From assembly GCA_951804985.1 (NCBI GenBank), contig OX638131.1, forward strand, positions 42,631,121 to 42,695,120: a DNA stretch of 64,000 nucleotides, in the 5' to 3' direction. A program made the position numbers and the translations under genes. The stretch comes from Dryomyza anilis. Its lineage: Eukaryota > Arthropoda > Insecta > Diptera > Dryomyzidae. Below are positions 33,487 through 45,067 of this stretch, piece by piece. Position 1 is the stretch's first letter. Each line of letters opens with the position of its first letter. A model generated the notes under the pieces. That model ran no database searches. It saw only the letters and a list, made by a program, of their open reading frames with translations, and was not told where the DNA came from.

Positions 33487-34404
33487 AACTAGCTGGACCC
33501 GTGCACGACTAGTGCCAAGATTTTGTGAATTCATAGATATAAAGCGATTTTTTTAATATAAAAAAACATAATTATTATTTTTTATATCAGGGGCCCGTGC
33601 TTCGCTGTGGAAGTTTTTATTGGTTTTATAAATGTAGTAACCAAATAATAATTCTCCGCCAAATAACTTTTCTCAAAACAACTTTTCAGCCAGTTGAATA
33701 TTTCGTCGTAGAATTCTTCCCAGTAGAAATCTTCGCCGTAAAATTTTTCCCCATAGAACGCTTTACCGTAGAAATCTTCCCGGTAGAACTCATCCCGGTA
33801 GGATTCTTCCCCGTAGAGTTTTTCCCAGTAGAAGTTTTAGTGTAGTTAGTTTTAATGTGGTGAGTTTTAGTGTGTTGAATTTTTAGTTTAGTGAATTTTT
33901 TGTGTGGTGAGTTTTAGTGTGGGGTGTTTTAGTTAAGTGAATTTTTAGTGTGGTGAGTTTTAGTGTGGGGAATTTTTAGTCTAGTGAGTTCTAGTGTGGT
34001 GAGTTTTAGTGTGGTGAATTTTTAGTGTGGTGAGTTTTAGTTTGGTGAGCTTTATTGTGTTGAGTTTTAGTGTGGTGAGTTTTGGTGTGGTGAGTTTTAG
34101 TGTGGTGAGTTTTGGTATGGTGAATTTTTAGTGTGGTGAGTTTTAGCGTGGTGAGTTTTAGTGTGGTGAATTTTAGTTTTTTGTTTCATCTTTTTAGATT
34201 GTGTATGTGCTGAGTTATGTCGTTTTGAAAGTTTAGGTTGTATGGGAAGTACCACGCCCCTTTGTCCAATCCCGCCCATATATAGCCTATGACACCCTCC
34301 GGACTCCTTAGTATTCTGTGGCAAAATTTCAGTTAAATCGGTTCAGCGGTTTAGACGTGATGCTGGAACAAACAGACAGACGGACCAAGAGTTTTATATA
34401 TATA
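33487..34404 (+). mobile_element. Family M element, copy M5 (short array, GACA tail)
   Basis: It starts ACTAGCTGGACCCGTGCACG directly at the end of M4. It contains ATCAGGGGCCCGTGCTTCGC, a CCGTAGAATTCTTCC array, a shorter GTGTGGTGAGTTTTA array (33834-34185), TTTGTTTCATCTTTTTAGA, GAAGTACCACGCCCCTTTGT, AATCGGTTCAGCGGTTTAGA, TGCTGGAACAAACAGACAGA and ends TTTTATATATATAGATAGAT. The 3' end belongs to a different subfamily from M2-M4. Confidence 0.78.
33834..34185 (+). repeat. 15-bp minisatellite in M5
   Basis: About 22 units, more degenerate than in M4. Several are 16 bp (GTGAATTTTTAGTGTG), so no long frame persists. Confidence 0.88.
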
Positions 34405-34830
34405 GATAGATAGGTTGTTTTAAATAATTTATAATGTGGCCATCACAAAACACAATGCATCATCACAATCGAGCTGGACGTGAGAAACAATCAAAATGTT
34501 CATCATACATATGTCATGCAGTTCATTTGTTATATTTGTGTGGTCAAGTAGAGGTGTTGTATTTGATATGCGATACGAATAAAACTATTGCGATAATATT
34601 TGAGTAAAATGTCTGTGTTAAATGATTAATTATCGCAACATTTCTGATTTATATCAAAGCATCTCAGCAAATAATTATTTTATTCTTTATCTACTGATAA
34701 AATGTGTCTTTTCTTAAATGCTTAACTTATATTAAATGATAAATTATAACAAACATGACAATCCATAAAAACTATTTTTAAGCAATGAGTTTTGGTTCTT
34801 TTACTCAAAATTAAAATAATTATATTTTAT
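34405..34830. other. Non-coding stretch, no gene seen
   Basis: AT-rich DNA between M5 and a SINE; nothing recognised. Confidence 0.45.
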
Positions 34831-34835
34831 GTGTA

Positions 34836-35140
34836 GTGACATTGGCTCAGTTGTACAGTGTACTTCACTGCTAACCGAAATGTTGTGGGTTCGAACACCC
34901 GCGACTGTCAACATTAAAAATAGATGTTAACACTAGACATCTGCACAAATGTTTTACCTATAGTAAAGGGTTTTTTAACAGGGACGCTACAAAAGTAGAG
35001 CGACAGGTACAGCAAAGGATGCCATATTTCTTGCCGCTCTTTTGACATTTCTCTTCAGTAAGGTTTGCAATTTCATGATGAAGAGATACCCTTGAAAAAA
35101 ACTTGTGTAGCGCTCTTATTGAAAACCCCTTTATTATAGT
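34836..35140 (+). mobile_element. tRNA-derived SINE, second family
   Basis: The head contains A box TGGCTCAGTTG (34843-34853) and B box GGTTCGAACAC (34888-34898) at tRNA spacing. The anticodon-loop-like TGCTAAC would read GCT, reminiscent of tRNA-Ser, but the arms are not all paired. The body (GGGACGCTACAAAAGTAGAG, GGATGCCATATTTCTTGCCG, TTGTGTAGCGCTCTTATTG) is unrelated to the SINE at 23205. It ends around AAAACCCCTTTATTATAGT. It is non-coding and would depend on a LINE for movement. Confidence 0.75.
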
Positions 35141-36321
35141 GAAGTATCTACAGCGATTTCACTTCACTGGTGTATTTGGTTCATTGGTGTCAAGACATTT
35201 TTTCTAGACATTCGTTGTTCTGAAAACAAAACCAAATGACACTACTTTCGCTGAAAATTCAACAAGTACAGTGAGTGAACACAACGAGTAACAAGTGAGA
35301 AGAAGAACATTGAAAACAGCAACAAATCTGCCGCTCGGAGTTCCACGGCAGTAATGACAAAAAATAAAATAAAATAATGAGAAAAATAAATTTTGTTAGA
35401 TAAATAAAAAAGTGTTTATAAAAATTACAATTTTGTACGACAAAAACAACGAATTGGTCGAAAAGCAATATATCGAACAAAAATAAAATTAGCTTACATC
35501 TATGGTGTTCTAAAATAGCATTTCCGAAAAGGTACCGACTTAACACCATTCTCACCTACATTAAAGTAATTATTATTTCTATAGAAATTACAATATATAT
35601 TGCTAATTATTATGCTAAATACGAGATGCAATCATTTGATAATATAGCTATATAGTTGGGTGAGTTGATTCAACGAATTGATAAAGAATAAATAAAACTT
35701 TAAACTTGAACAAAATTTAAATTTTAAATAATGAAATTATTGCCAACTAAACGAAAGTTAATTACGTGGAAAATTTGGAATTCAATTACTGCGGCAGTTT
35801 GGATGGAATCAAATAAAGTAGAGACGCAGACCTTAAGTGTTTACATAGAAGGCACACTTATCAAAAAACAGCACCGATTTACGTAGGTAGAACTACACAC
35901 ACACATATATTTATATTCATAAATATGTGTCGGTTTAAGTGGATGTGCTTTTGTATTATAATTTAAAGGATGTGTTTTTTGTGTGTTTGTCTGTATTTCG
36001 GAAATGTCTGTTAAGCATGCGATTAAGACAATAAATTATACTTAAAACTTTTCAAAATAATATCACACACACATGTAACTTTAAACAAAATTAAATTCCC
36101 AAGTGTTTTTATGCTTTCACAACTTTTGGAATATTAAATGTTAAAACAACGATATCATAATGGGGACTAAAAACAATAAATTTAAATAATTTTTTTGTTT
36201 ATATTTTTATTTTATACAAAGACATTTTTAATTGTTTAACTTAATTTATTTAACTTTACTTAGAATATTTTGTAAAAAACGAGTGTTTTGTATTTTATAC
36301 AGCAGCATTTTCCTTTTGAAC
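35141..36321. other. Non-coding stretch, no gene seen
   Basis: The first 230 bases are less AT-rich (AACAAGTACAGTGAGTGAAC, a CTGCCG/CGGCAG hairpin near 35329-35354) and could be conserved non-coding DNA. The rest is AT-rich with an (AC)n run at 35893-35904. A 98-residue minus-strand frame at 35259-35555 is composition-driven. Confidence 0.4.
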
Positions 36322-37933
36322 ATCGTCATTGTCATGCCAAAGGAGGGAATGTGCATTTTTATAAATGTTGGGAAATCAAATTGTAAAATTTAAATAGTAT
36401 AATTTATTTTTTTTCAATAAATTTTTTGGTATTTTGGTTTATTCATCAATAATTATTATTATATAAAATATCTTTGGACTTTGACAATTTACTGAATTAA
36501 AAATACGGATTTTGCGAGGCTATATCCTGATCAAAATGCAAATAATTTTGATTTTTATACTATAACTCTTTACTTGCCCCAGATAAAATAATGATGTAAA
36601 GGCGTTAATTGTTTGTTTTTAAATCACCTATCGATTGGCATCAAAATTAAAAAATATTAATCCAAACATTTATTTGTTATTTGCAAGAAAAATGTTTGGC
36701 AAAATATTTTTATATAATGATTCCATTCGATAGGTGCTTTAAAAACAAAAAAATGAATGCCTTTACATTACTACTTTATGTTGCGCCACTTTATGTTGCC
36801 AAAAATGCGAGTCTTTTCGTTTTTTTTTGCTATAACTCATTATTGGTACAAGATCACTATTTGTAAAGGCATTAATTGTTTTATTTTAAAGCTCTTATTT
36901 GAATCATTATTTAAAAATAATTTGCCAAACATTTTTCTTGCAATGAGAAAAATTCAAATAAATATAAAATGAAGATCGATAAGTGATTTAAAAACAATCA
37001 ATTCATGTCTTTAAACTTCTACTTTATCTTGTACCAATAAAAAGTTCTGGAAAAAAAACAAAAAAATTCGCTGCATGCGAATGAAATAGATAAAATTGAG
37101 AGCACAGTGAGCGAAGTTTTTATGGTTTGATTTATTCTCTTTATTTGCTATGTTGAGTGCAACATGAGTGGTTGTCGTCGCCGTTTTAAATAAGTAAGCA
37201 TAAAAAGTGTTAAAAAAATCGAAAATTAATGAATAAATGAAAGTGAAAAATAATAAATATATGTGTTTAGTTTAATAAATAAATAAAAATTTAAAAATAT
37301 CCGTATAAGCAAAGTCTAAAAGTCATTGCACTACAATTAAACTTATATTTGCAAATTAACTGCAAAGTAAATTATACTTGCGAAAGAAAAGGACGCGATT
37401 TTTGTGTTTAATAATAGAGATATAACTATTATTATACACAAAAACATAATTTGCTTTGCAAATCAATTAGCAAATAGTTTTATATTTGGAGATATTTGCT
37501 TTATTTATTAACCCTTGCTTGTGCAGATGTACTGGATAAAGCCCTCAACATCTAGATCAACCACGACAAGGCTGGGGTTCTTTGTGCCGAAGATGGCGCA
37601 ATAAATATGATTCAAACATATGATGCAAACATAATATGTTCGCAAGCGAAATATATTTATATTCCCACCCAAATATATATTATGTTTAGAGCCAAACATA
37701 TTATGTTTGGAATATAAAAATGTCGGTGTCCATTCAAACATATTATGTTTAGAGCCAAAGATATTATGTTTAAACTACCCCAAATATATATTATGTTTAC
37801 AGTGTTTTCCAAACATATACGTTGTTTGCTGCTAATTATGTTTGCCCTTTTTTTCCTGCGTACACATACAAAATTGTAAAAAACGCAAATGTCAAAAATT
37901 ACCCATTCGCCTCTTTGGCATGATAGTGACGAT
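36322..37933 (-). mobile_element. TIR element, family P copy A
   Basis: The ends are inverted repeats: left ATCGTCATTGTCATGCCAAA, right (complement) ATCGTCACTATCATGCCAAA followed by GAGGCGAATG. Subterminal sequence matches copy B at 39774-40600 in the opposite orientation: AAATGTTGGGAAATCAAA here is AATATTGGGAAATCATA there; TTTTTGACATTTGCG is common to both. The interior repeats TCGATTGGCATCA, AAATATTTTGCCAAACAT and TTGTACCAATAAAAAG in both orientations. Positions 37090-37880 are extra relative to B and include an AAACATAATATGTTT cluster. No transposase frame exists. Confidence 0.68.
37600..37850. repeat. Cluster of AAACATAATATGTTT palindromes
   Basis: Imperfect palindromes of the form AAACATATTATGTTT recur about eight times (near 37635, 37674, 37696, 37737, 37755, 37785, 37812), several preceded by AGAGCC or CCC. 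The repeats are about 18-45 bp apart. They lie inside family P copy A, and copy B lacks them. Confidence 0.7.
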
Positions 37934-38720
37934 ATGATCTAATGATAAGTACATACATTGTTTATTAGAAACAAATGATATATTTATGAGAAACAGTTCC
38001 GCTCGTTGACTCAGAAACGTATAGTGTTTACAGCAGATGAATTAATTAAATGAATAAAGAAATTTTAAGTTTTAAAATTTGATTCAATATTTTACATATT
38101 AGCTGTAAACAATTTCCGAACACGATATTATTTTTTGTTATTATTATATTATCGTACAAGTTTTTTTTCTGTGGAAGTAAAATTGCCTGTTTCGCATCAT
38201 TAATATTATGTCTATGGAATAGAATATTATATGCTGGCCCATTAACCTTTTTTTAAAGCCGATATCAATTTCAATATGAACACATGTAATGCGATAAAAA
38301 GCCAACAAGTATCGTTGCCCACATTACTATTTTATGGCTAAAAAATGGGTACAAACGACTGTATCTTATGTACTCCATTAAACAATCTTATCTCGCATTT
38401 TCACACACATATTTTGTGCCCTTTTGGGATTCTTGTTATTAGCATGTTTTTGGTTTTTCAATCTATGCGAAAGCATTTAATGCAAAATACTTTGCATATT
38501 AAATCTACTAAATGCAGTCAGTGTTTATCAAATAATAAATCTTAAAGTGCATTTTGTAGAAATATCAAAACTCACTCCCGCCCGTCACCCACATAAACCG
38601 AACATCCATAAACGGAAGGCAGGAACCCTCCGATGGATCCTTTTCATGCGATTGTGTCCACTTTCTTTCTGTTGTGTTTGTAACATTCTACAATGTTCTT
38701 CTTTTCAACACAATTCATTA

Positions 38721-38732
38721 CGCTATAAAAGC
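38721..38732 (+). promoter_or_regulatory. TATA-box-like sequence
   Basis: CGCTATAAAAGC matches the strong TATA consensus and is flanked by GC-richer DNA than its surroundings, followed by (CAG)n/(TAG)n. There is no recognised gene downstream, so this may be chance. Confidence 0.2.
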
Positions 38733-39536
38733 AGCAGCAGTAGTAGCTATTTTCATATTTCGTTTTTATTACAATTTTTTTTTTGTTATTTGCCGTTGCA
38801 AGCGTAACTAATTCGACGCTTTTGCTTGGTAAATTTTAATTAAACTACATTTTTTTTATTCACTTTTTTTATCTTCACTTTTATCTCGATTTTATGCTTT
38901 GTTGTTTGTGATGTTTTTTGCAATGAGCCTTTGAAATATTGTGGTGCAAGTTATGGAGCTGAAAAGAAAATATTTATTCTGACATTATTTGGTACTTAAA
39001 CATTTATGTGGATAGTTATTGCAGCTTTATACATTTTTTTTTATAAAAATAAAATATAATTTATCTAACAGAGCAGAAAGACAGAATAAATCTGTTAAGT
39101 TATTTTATTTATAATTATTTTTTGTGCACTCTAAAAAAAGATTTTTTGGGGCAAGCATATAATATTTTGCAGTTATAACTTTTTCTTTTACTACTTTGTA
39201 GAAATCATAACATGATTATTACAAATTATTACTTGAAAAACATTTTAATTATTACTTTTGACTACCACTGTTTTCAAACTAATACAACTTGCAAACAAGA
39301 GAAATGTATTTGTGGTAAACATGATTATTATTTCTATGCAACCATTTATAATTATTTTTTCTGAAAGCTTTTTCTGATTAATTTTTCATAATGATGCATA
39401 TATTTGTACTAAATAATGTATTTTAATCAGAATTCCGACAAAGATTAAGCATTGACCACAAATACCGTGGCCGTTTAAATTTTTTGCACCAAATAATTAC
39501 CGTTGACTTGATGACAGAAAAAACATAAATTACAAA

Positions 39537-39557
39537 CTCCCCACGGGAAGTGGGGAG
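39537..39557. other. GC-rich hairpin in AT-rich DNA
   Basis: CTCCCCAC and GTGGGGAG form a perfect 8-bp stem around GGGAA, and a further GGGGG follows. It stands out against surrounding DNA, but no T-tract or RNA context suggests a terminator. Confidence 0.5.
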
Positions 39558-39773
39558 GGGGGTACATCATTGATGAATCGACGACATTGGAAATGCTCAC
39601 TTTTTCACGGAAATCTTCCACTATTTCATAGAGGATAATGCATTAAAGATGGCACACACCATTTGTTATCATTAATATATCAAGTATTATCATAGATATA
39701 CATTAAAATGGGTCATTGTTGACCGATTTTCCATACCAGACAGATAACTATGCTACCTAGTATTGAAAATGAC

Positions 39774-40600
39774 ATCGTCACTATCATGCCAAAGGGGCGA
39801 ATGTGTAATTTTTGACATTTGCGTTTTTTTTTACATTTTTAATGTAGTTTTTCCTCAAGTATACTGTGCCAAAATCGTACATGGTTTTGTTGGATGTTTC
39901 TTGCCACAAAAAACAAAACCAAAAGGGCGAATTTGAAAAATTGAATATATTGTCATGCCAAAAGAGCGAATCTTTTCGTTTTTTTGCCATAACTTTTTAT
40001 TGGTATAAGATTAAATAGTGCTGTCAAGGCATTAATAGTTTTTTGTTTAAACACCTATCGATTGGCATCATTATTTAAAAATATTTTGCCAAACATGTTT
40101 CTGGCAGATAATAAATGGCAATTAATATTTCGAAAATTATTTTTAAATAATGATGTCAATTGATAGGTGCTTTAAAAACAAACAATTAATTGCTTTACAT
40201 GACTATTACACGACTCTTTTGGCATGACAACCTTTTCAGTTTTTCGAATTTGGCTATTTGCATGCGATAACTTTATATTGGTACAAGATAAAATAGTGAA
40301 GCAAAGACATTAATTGTATTTATTACCTATCGTTCCACCTATCGATTGGCATTATTATTTAAAAATATTTGCCAAACATTTTCTTGCATTTTACTTACTC
40401 GTTTATCTTGCGCTAATAAAAAGTTTTAGCATAAAAAGCACAAATATTTGCGATTTGGTCATGATAAAACCTCACAAATCAAAAGATATTTTATATATGT
40501 TATAATAATAAGTGATTTTAAAACACTTCAAACTTTAAAAATATGATTTCCCAATATTTTTATAAATGCACATTCGCCCCTTTGGCATAACAGTGACGAT
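39774..40600 (+). mobile_element. TIR element, family P copy B
   Basis: Terminal inverted repeats of about 32 bp agree at 30 positions: ATCGTCACTATCATGCCAAA on the left and ATCGTCACTGTTATGCCAAA on the right (complement), both followed by GGGGCGAATGTG. The middle contains inverted pairs around AAATATTTTGCCAAACAT, CACCTATCGATTGGCATCA and its complement, and internal CATGCCAAAAGAGCGAATC copies (about 39955 and inverted near 40209), so the element can fold on itself. It is non-coding. Target-site duplications are not clear: TGAC and ATGG flank the ends. Confidence 0.72.
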
Positions 40601-40938
40601 ATGGATTCTTTGTTCTAAGTTTCATTTATCTAGCACTTTATGTTTACCTGTTATTGAAATTCAACTAGTCAAATAATATAAATACAGACAAACTATTCAG
40701 AAATTGTAGTATATATTTTTTTTAATTATTTGAAGTTCGTGTAAACATATGACGGACGTACTGCATGTTCAAACGAAAGAGTTATAAGAACTGCTGATGA
40801 TAGAAGTTATGTATTTAGGGTGTGTAGGAGCGTGTGTAAGTACTGCAAGGCACTATGAGATATATGGTAGATCTAGCTCGCCGAAAATCTAAAATGAAAT
40901 TACTTGAAGAAAGTTAAAAAATATATCAATTTAATATA
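40601..40938. other. Non-coding stretch, no gene seen
   Basis: Short AT-rich interval between two elements. Confidence 0.45.
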
Positions 40939-41777
40939 AACGAGTTGGGAAAGTTAGGTCACATGGGTAAGTTCGGTCACATGGGGCGGATTTTTATAGT
41001 CGGTCGGGCCCGACTATGGAATACCCTACACCTTTGGTGGAGATATTAATGAGGAATATTTAATTGTATACCTTAATTTTAAATTTTTAATTATGCTGAA
41101 CCTCCCCACCCTCAGAATAATATTCATATATCAGAAATTTACGTCTTATATCCCCATAAATTAAAAAAAAATATATAAAGTATAAAAAAACTAAAAAAAA
41201 ATTGAAAAATATAATTGGGCGGACCACGCCTATATTTAAAATTTTGAAAGGCTAATATTTCATAGATTTGATTTTAATAATTTACGGATCAAATTTTTAC
41301 TATGAAAACCCGGGATATAATGAAAAAAAAAAAGTGAGCGGATCACGCCCATTTTTGGACCACATATTTTTAGGTATATTCTAACAATACGTTTTAAATT
41401 TTATAACTATATCTTGAATACTTTTCGAAATATTAGTTTCGAAAGAGTTATATAAAAGTGACTTGTATGGGAGGTGGGCGTGTCCGTTGACCGATTTTTC
41501 TCATTTTCAAACTCAGTTCCTACTTTTGGCTAAAATATATTGAGACGAAATTTCATCGCATTCTGATCAGTATTTCTCAAGTTATTCTGTATTCGGACAG
41601 CAAGACAGCAAGACAGCAAGACGGACAGGCAGACAGACGGACATGGCTAAACGGACTCGGGTAGTTATGCTGATCAAGAATATATATAATTTTCCATACC
41701 GGACACGCCTCCTAAGGGGCGTTACAATATATGCACAAAGTTAATATACCCTGTACCTCATAGGTGTAGGGTATAAA
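40939..41777 (-). mobile_element. INE-1/DINE-1-like Helentron copy
   Basis: On the minus strand it starts TTATACCCTACACCTATGAG, has GTATATTAACTTTGTGCATA, CCTTAGGAGGCGTGTCCGG, ATATATTCTTGATCAGCAT, a (GTCY)n-type tract (plus-strand GACAGCAAGACAGCAAGACG), a GGACACGCCCACCTCCCATA block, and ends ATAGTCGGGCCCGACCGACT, GTGACCTAACTTTCCCAACT, CGTT. It is about 840 bp, very similar to the copy at 57452-58276 and hence recently active. No protein is encoded. Confidence 0.87.
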
Positions 41778-42465
41778 AATGAGAACTTATAAAACAAATA
41801 AATAATTATTCCCGCTAGTCAAAAAATCCTTCTGTATTTGCTTGAAGTGATTATTTGACAAAAGTCAATTAAATGTTTTTCATACAAAAGAAGACATGGA
41901 AGAAAACTTAACATATATTTTATTACAGATGTAAAGACTAAGATATCTTATTTCAAATGGTACTTGTATCAGTGTGCCAAATGATGAGAAATATAAGAAA
42001 ATTGATCGCAAATTGAACTTAATTTTGTTATTTTAATATGTGAAAAATCTGATTTTAGTCAGAAATATATTTGTGATACATGTATGCTTAGTGTAAACAA
42101 AAAATAAATGCGGTTCACGTGAGTACCTATATGTTATATAGGTAGGTGTACAAGTTTTTCGATTTTTTAGGGTTCCGCAGGTCCGAATGCACCATAATTT
42201 ATATATTGAATTTACTTTTGAATCCAAACAGAGGAGATAGTTTGAAGAAGAAAAAAAAATATATCACTTCGGCTGGTAATATAAAGTTCAGCCATATTTA
42301 CGGTTGGTCACCTAACAAATATGGTCACCCGAAATTAATTATTCTTTTTAAAAGCTATAAAATAAATATTAATGGATTTTATAGTTTAATAACATCACAA
42401 AGAAAGTAAATTCAAAATTGTATAATAAAAATGTCATCTGAAAATGTCTACTAAATAAAATATTT
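41778..42465. other. Non-coding stretch, no gene seen
   Basis: AT-rich DNA. GATTTTTTAGGGTTCCGCAG and GGTCCGAATGCACC near 42158-42192 weakly resemble 44108-44150 (GATTTTTTAAGGTCACCAGA, GGTCCGAGCAACGC), so an old dispersed repeat may flank the next element on both sides. Confidence 0.4.
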
Positions 42466-43191
42466 TTATAACCTACACTAAAAGTGAAAGGGTATATTCA
42501 GTTTGGTACGCCGTTTGTATCACCCAGAAAGAAACATCTCCAGTATGGAAAAGTATATATATTCTTGATCAGCATGACCTCCTGAGTCGATTTTGCGATG
42601 TCCGCCTGTCTGTCTATCCGTCCGTCTGTCCGTCTGTTGAAATCACGATTACAAAAAAAGTTGAAGAGCTAAAGCAATGAAACTTTAAATTTAGATTACT
42701 TATATATCTAAGCAGTCTTGAAAAGAAAATGATCGGTCTATTGTGACTATAGAACCGACCATTTATGTTCAAATACCTCATTTAAAATTTACATCTACAG
42801 CTCAATTTTACTGTATACGTGCTTAGGTAAACTTTTTTGGTCAAATATATATTGACTTCATGCACAAATAGATGATAATATTGTTTTCCCTCAAAATGAC
42901 TTATGGTTCCCAAAAAAAAAAAACGAAAATCGGTACACCTACCCATTTGTAAATATGGGTATCAAATGAAAGGAAATTCTTCAGCGATTGAAAGTTTGTA
43001 GTTATTTTCAGGATTCGTATTCCCTGGTGACCTATATACCACTTTGAATGGTAACCACACATATATGTAGGGTATTTATAGTCGGGTTAGGACGACTATA
43101 ATTTGATAATCCTAACTAACTAATAACACCTACTATAAAATTTGCCTACTTTAAAATTTCCATGTGATCTAACCTTCCCAACTGGTTTATT
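42466..43191 (+). mobile_element. INE-1/DINE-1-like Helentron copy
   Basis: Starts ATAACCTACACTAAAAGTGA and AAGGGTAT, then GTTTGGTACGCCGTTTGTAT, ATCTCCAGTATGGAAAAGTA, TATATTCTTGATCAGCATGA, CTCCTGAGTCGATTTTG, and TGTCTGTCTATCCGTCCGTC. It ends GTATTTATAGTCGGGTTAGG, ATGTGATCTAACCTTCCCAA, CTGG. This is the closest copy here to the canonical fly INE-1 layout. Confidence 0.88.
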
Positions 43192-44464
43192 AATAACTTA
43201 TGAACGAGTCCGAACAACTTTCTAAAATTTTTACACTTTGTTAGCAAAAGGATACTCTTTAAAATACATTTTTTAATAAATTTAAAAAAGGGAGCTATTT
43301 AGGTAATCCCTTTTAAATAATATTATAATTATTAACTATCTATTTGTCACCCTAACATTAAACATTTTAATATTTTCACTTTTTCTCATTTTTATAGTCT
43401 TTATATGGCCGTTTAAATGGTATCGGTAAGTTAACTATTTTTTAAGTTGCAGTAAGTTAAGCTAACGTTACTTTGTGCATTTTTGTAAGTTTTTCATATT
43501 TTAAGGACTCATATCTCCGAAACCACTGCAGTTAGGAAATTGAAATTATACGTTTTTCTTAAGTTTAAGTCAAGAAACCATCCTACCAAATTTCATTAAT
43601 TTATGAGATGGTGCTGCCATAATTTTAAAATTTTCAGTTAATTTGACGTGGAATAACCCTTATAAGAATGAATAACTTTAAGATGTTTATTTGTTCTTTT
43701 TTTTTTTTTGGTTTTTTTATTAAAAGAAATATAAATTCATTTTTTTTTTAATTTTTATTTTGTATTTTTAAAATTTAAAATTTTTAATTTTAATTAATTT
43801 GTATTTGATGCTGATTTTTATGATTTAAATCGTGCGATTTTTAAAAGAATTTTTTCATTTTTTTCCAAGTGCGATTTGTTTTTCGCCATATGAAGCAAAT
43901 GTTCTTGTAAGGTCAGTAGCACATAATATTTCTACTTCAGAGCAAATTTGCTGCCATATGAGGTATACATACTATTGAAATAATATAAATTAGTCTGTTG
44001 GTCGCGAGGATTGACAAATCTGACAGAAATAGCTACAGATTTGTAATCGTAAGGAAATTATCTTTCATTTGAGTATCACTATGTACTTGTAAGTAGATGA
44101 ACTGGTTTTTGATTTTTTAAGGTCACCAGAGGTCCGAGCAACGCTCTTTTTAATTTTGTTTTTTTTTTGCGAAATTAAGGGGGTGGCCATTTTTTTTTCT
44201 AATTGGCCGGTAAAGTGAACTTTAGCCCAAATTTGTATAGAAGTTCAGTTAATTTATTTATTTGTTTTCCATACATCAATGTAGGAATATTAAATACATT
44301 TATTTTTGAATGTCAATCAACTTTTGAAAGATTTTGTATTTAATACAGATTTTTTCAGTGTTATTTTAAGGTACACTGAGGGAAAATGTGTTAAAATTAA
44401 ATGAAATTATGTTAAAATTAAACACAAAAGACAACGAAAAACATCTTGAAACAATCAATATATA
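43192..44464. other. Non-coding stretch, no gene seen
   Basis: AT-rich with long T runs (43699-43710, 43739-43750). 43570-43660 shares AAATTTCATTAATTTATGAG-like and TTTGACGTGGAATA words with 24770-24840. No coding region. Confidence 0.4.
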
Positions 44465-45067
44465 TAACGAGTTGGGAAAGTTAGGTCACATGGGGTGGAC
44501 TTTTATAGTCGGTCGGGCCCGACTATGGAATACTCTACACTCTTATTGGATATATTAGTGGTATAATTTGATGGGCAAATTTTTAATAATTTACGACTAA
44601 AATTTTCACTACAAAAATCGGTAGAATATTAAAAAATTCAAAAGTGGGCGGATCTCGCCAATTTTTTCAAAATATATTTTAAGGCGAATATATTTAAAAT
44701 TTTATAAATATACATGTAATACTTTTCGAGTTATTGGTTCCCAAAATATATATATATATATATATATATAAGTGACTCGTATGGGAAGTGGGCATGTCTC
44801 TTTACCGATTTGGTTCATTTTCAAACTCAGAACCATTTTTTGGCTGAAACATATTGAAACGAAATTTCATCGCATTCTGACAAGTATTTTTCAAGTTATT
44901 CTGTATCCGGTCAGACAGCAAGACAGACAGACGGACATGGCTAAACGAACTTGGGTAGTTATGCTGATCAAGAATATATATACTTTTCCATACCGGACAC
45001 GCCTCCTAAGGGGCGTTACAATATCTGCACAAACTTTATACCCTGTACCTCATAGGAGTAGGGTATA
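44465..45067 (-). mobile_element. INE-1/DINE-1-like Helentron copy, shorter variant
   Basis: Minus-strand start TTATACCCTACTCCTATGAG, then CCTTAGGAGGCGTGTCCGG, ATATATTCTTGATCAGCAT and a GTCY tract. It ends GGGCCCGACCGACTATAAAA and GTGACCTAACTTTCCCAACT. It lacks about 230 bp of the middle found in 40939-41777 and has a (TA)n expansion at 44748-44770. Confidence 0.86.

Larger units (their letters stand above)
37934..39773. other. Non-coding stretch, no gene seen
   Basis: Mostly AT-rich. A less AT-rich patch at 38560-38810 (GATGGATCCTTTTCATGCG) carries the TATA-like element listed separately. A GC hairpin lies at 39537-39557. Short frames at 38345-38807 have no domains. Confidence 0.4.

Noticed and set aside
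34836..34912. Functional tRNA gene on the plus strand
   Set aside because: tRNA-like head without a complete cloverleaf, continuing into a SINE body.
37508..37741. 77-codon minus-strand frame
   Set aside because: Falls in the AAACATAATATGTTT palindrome cluster of a TIR element; repeat artefact.
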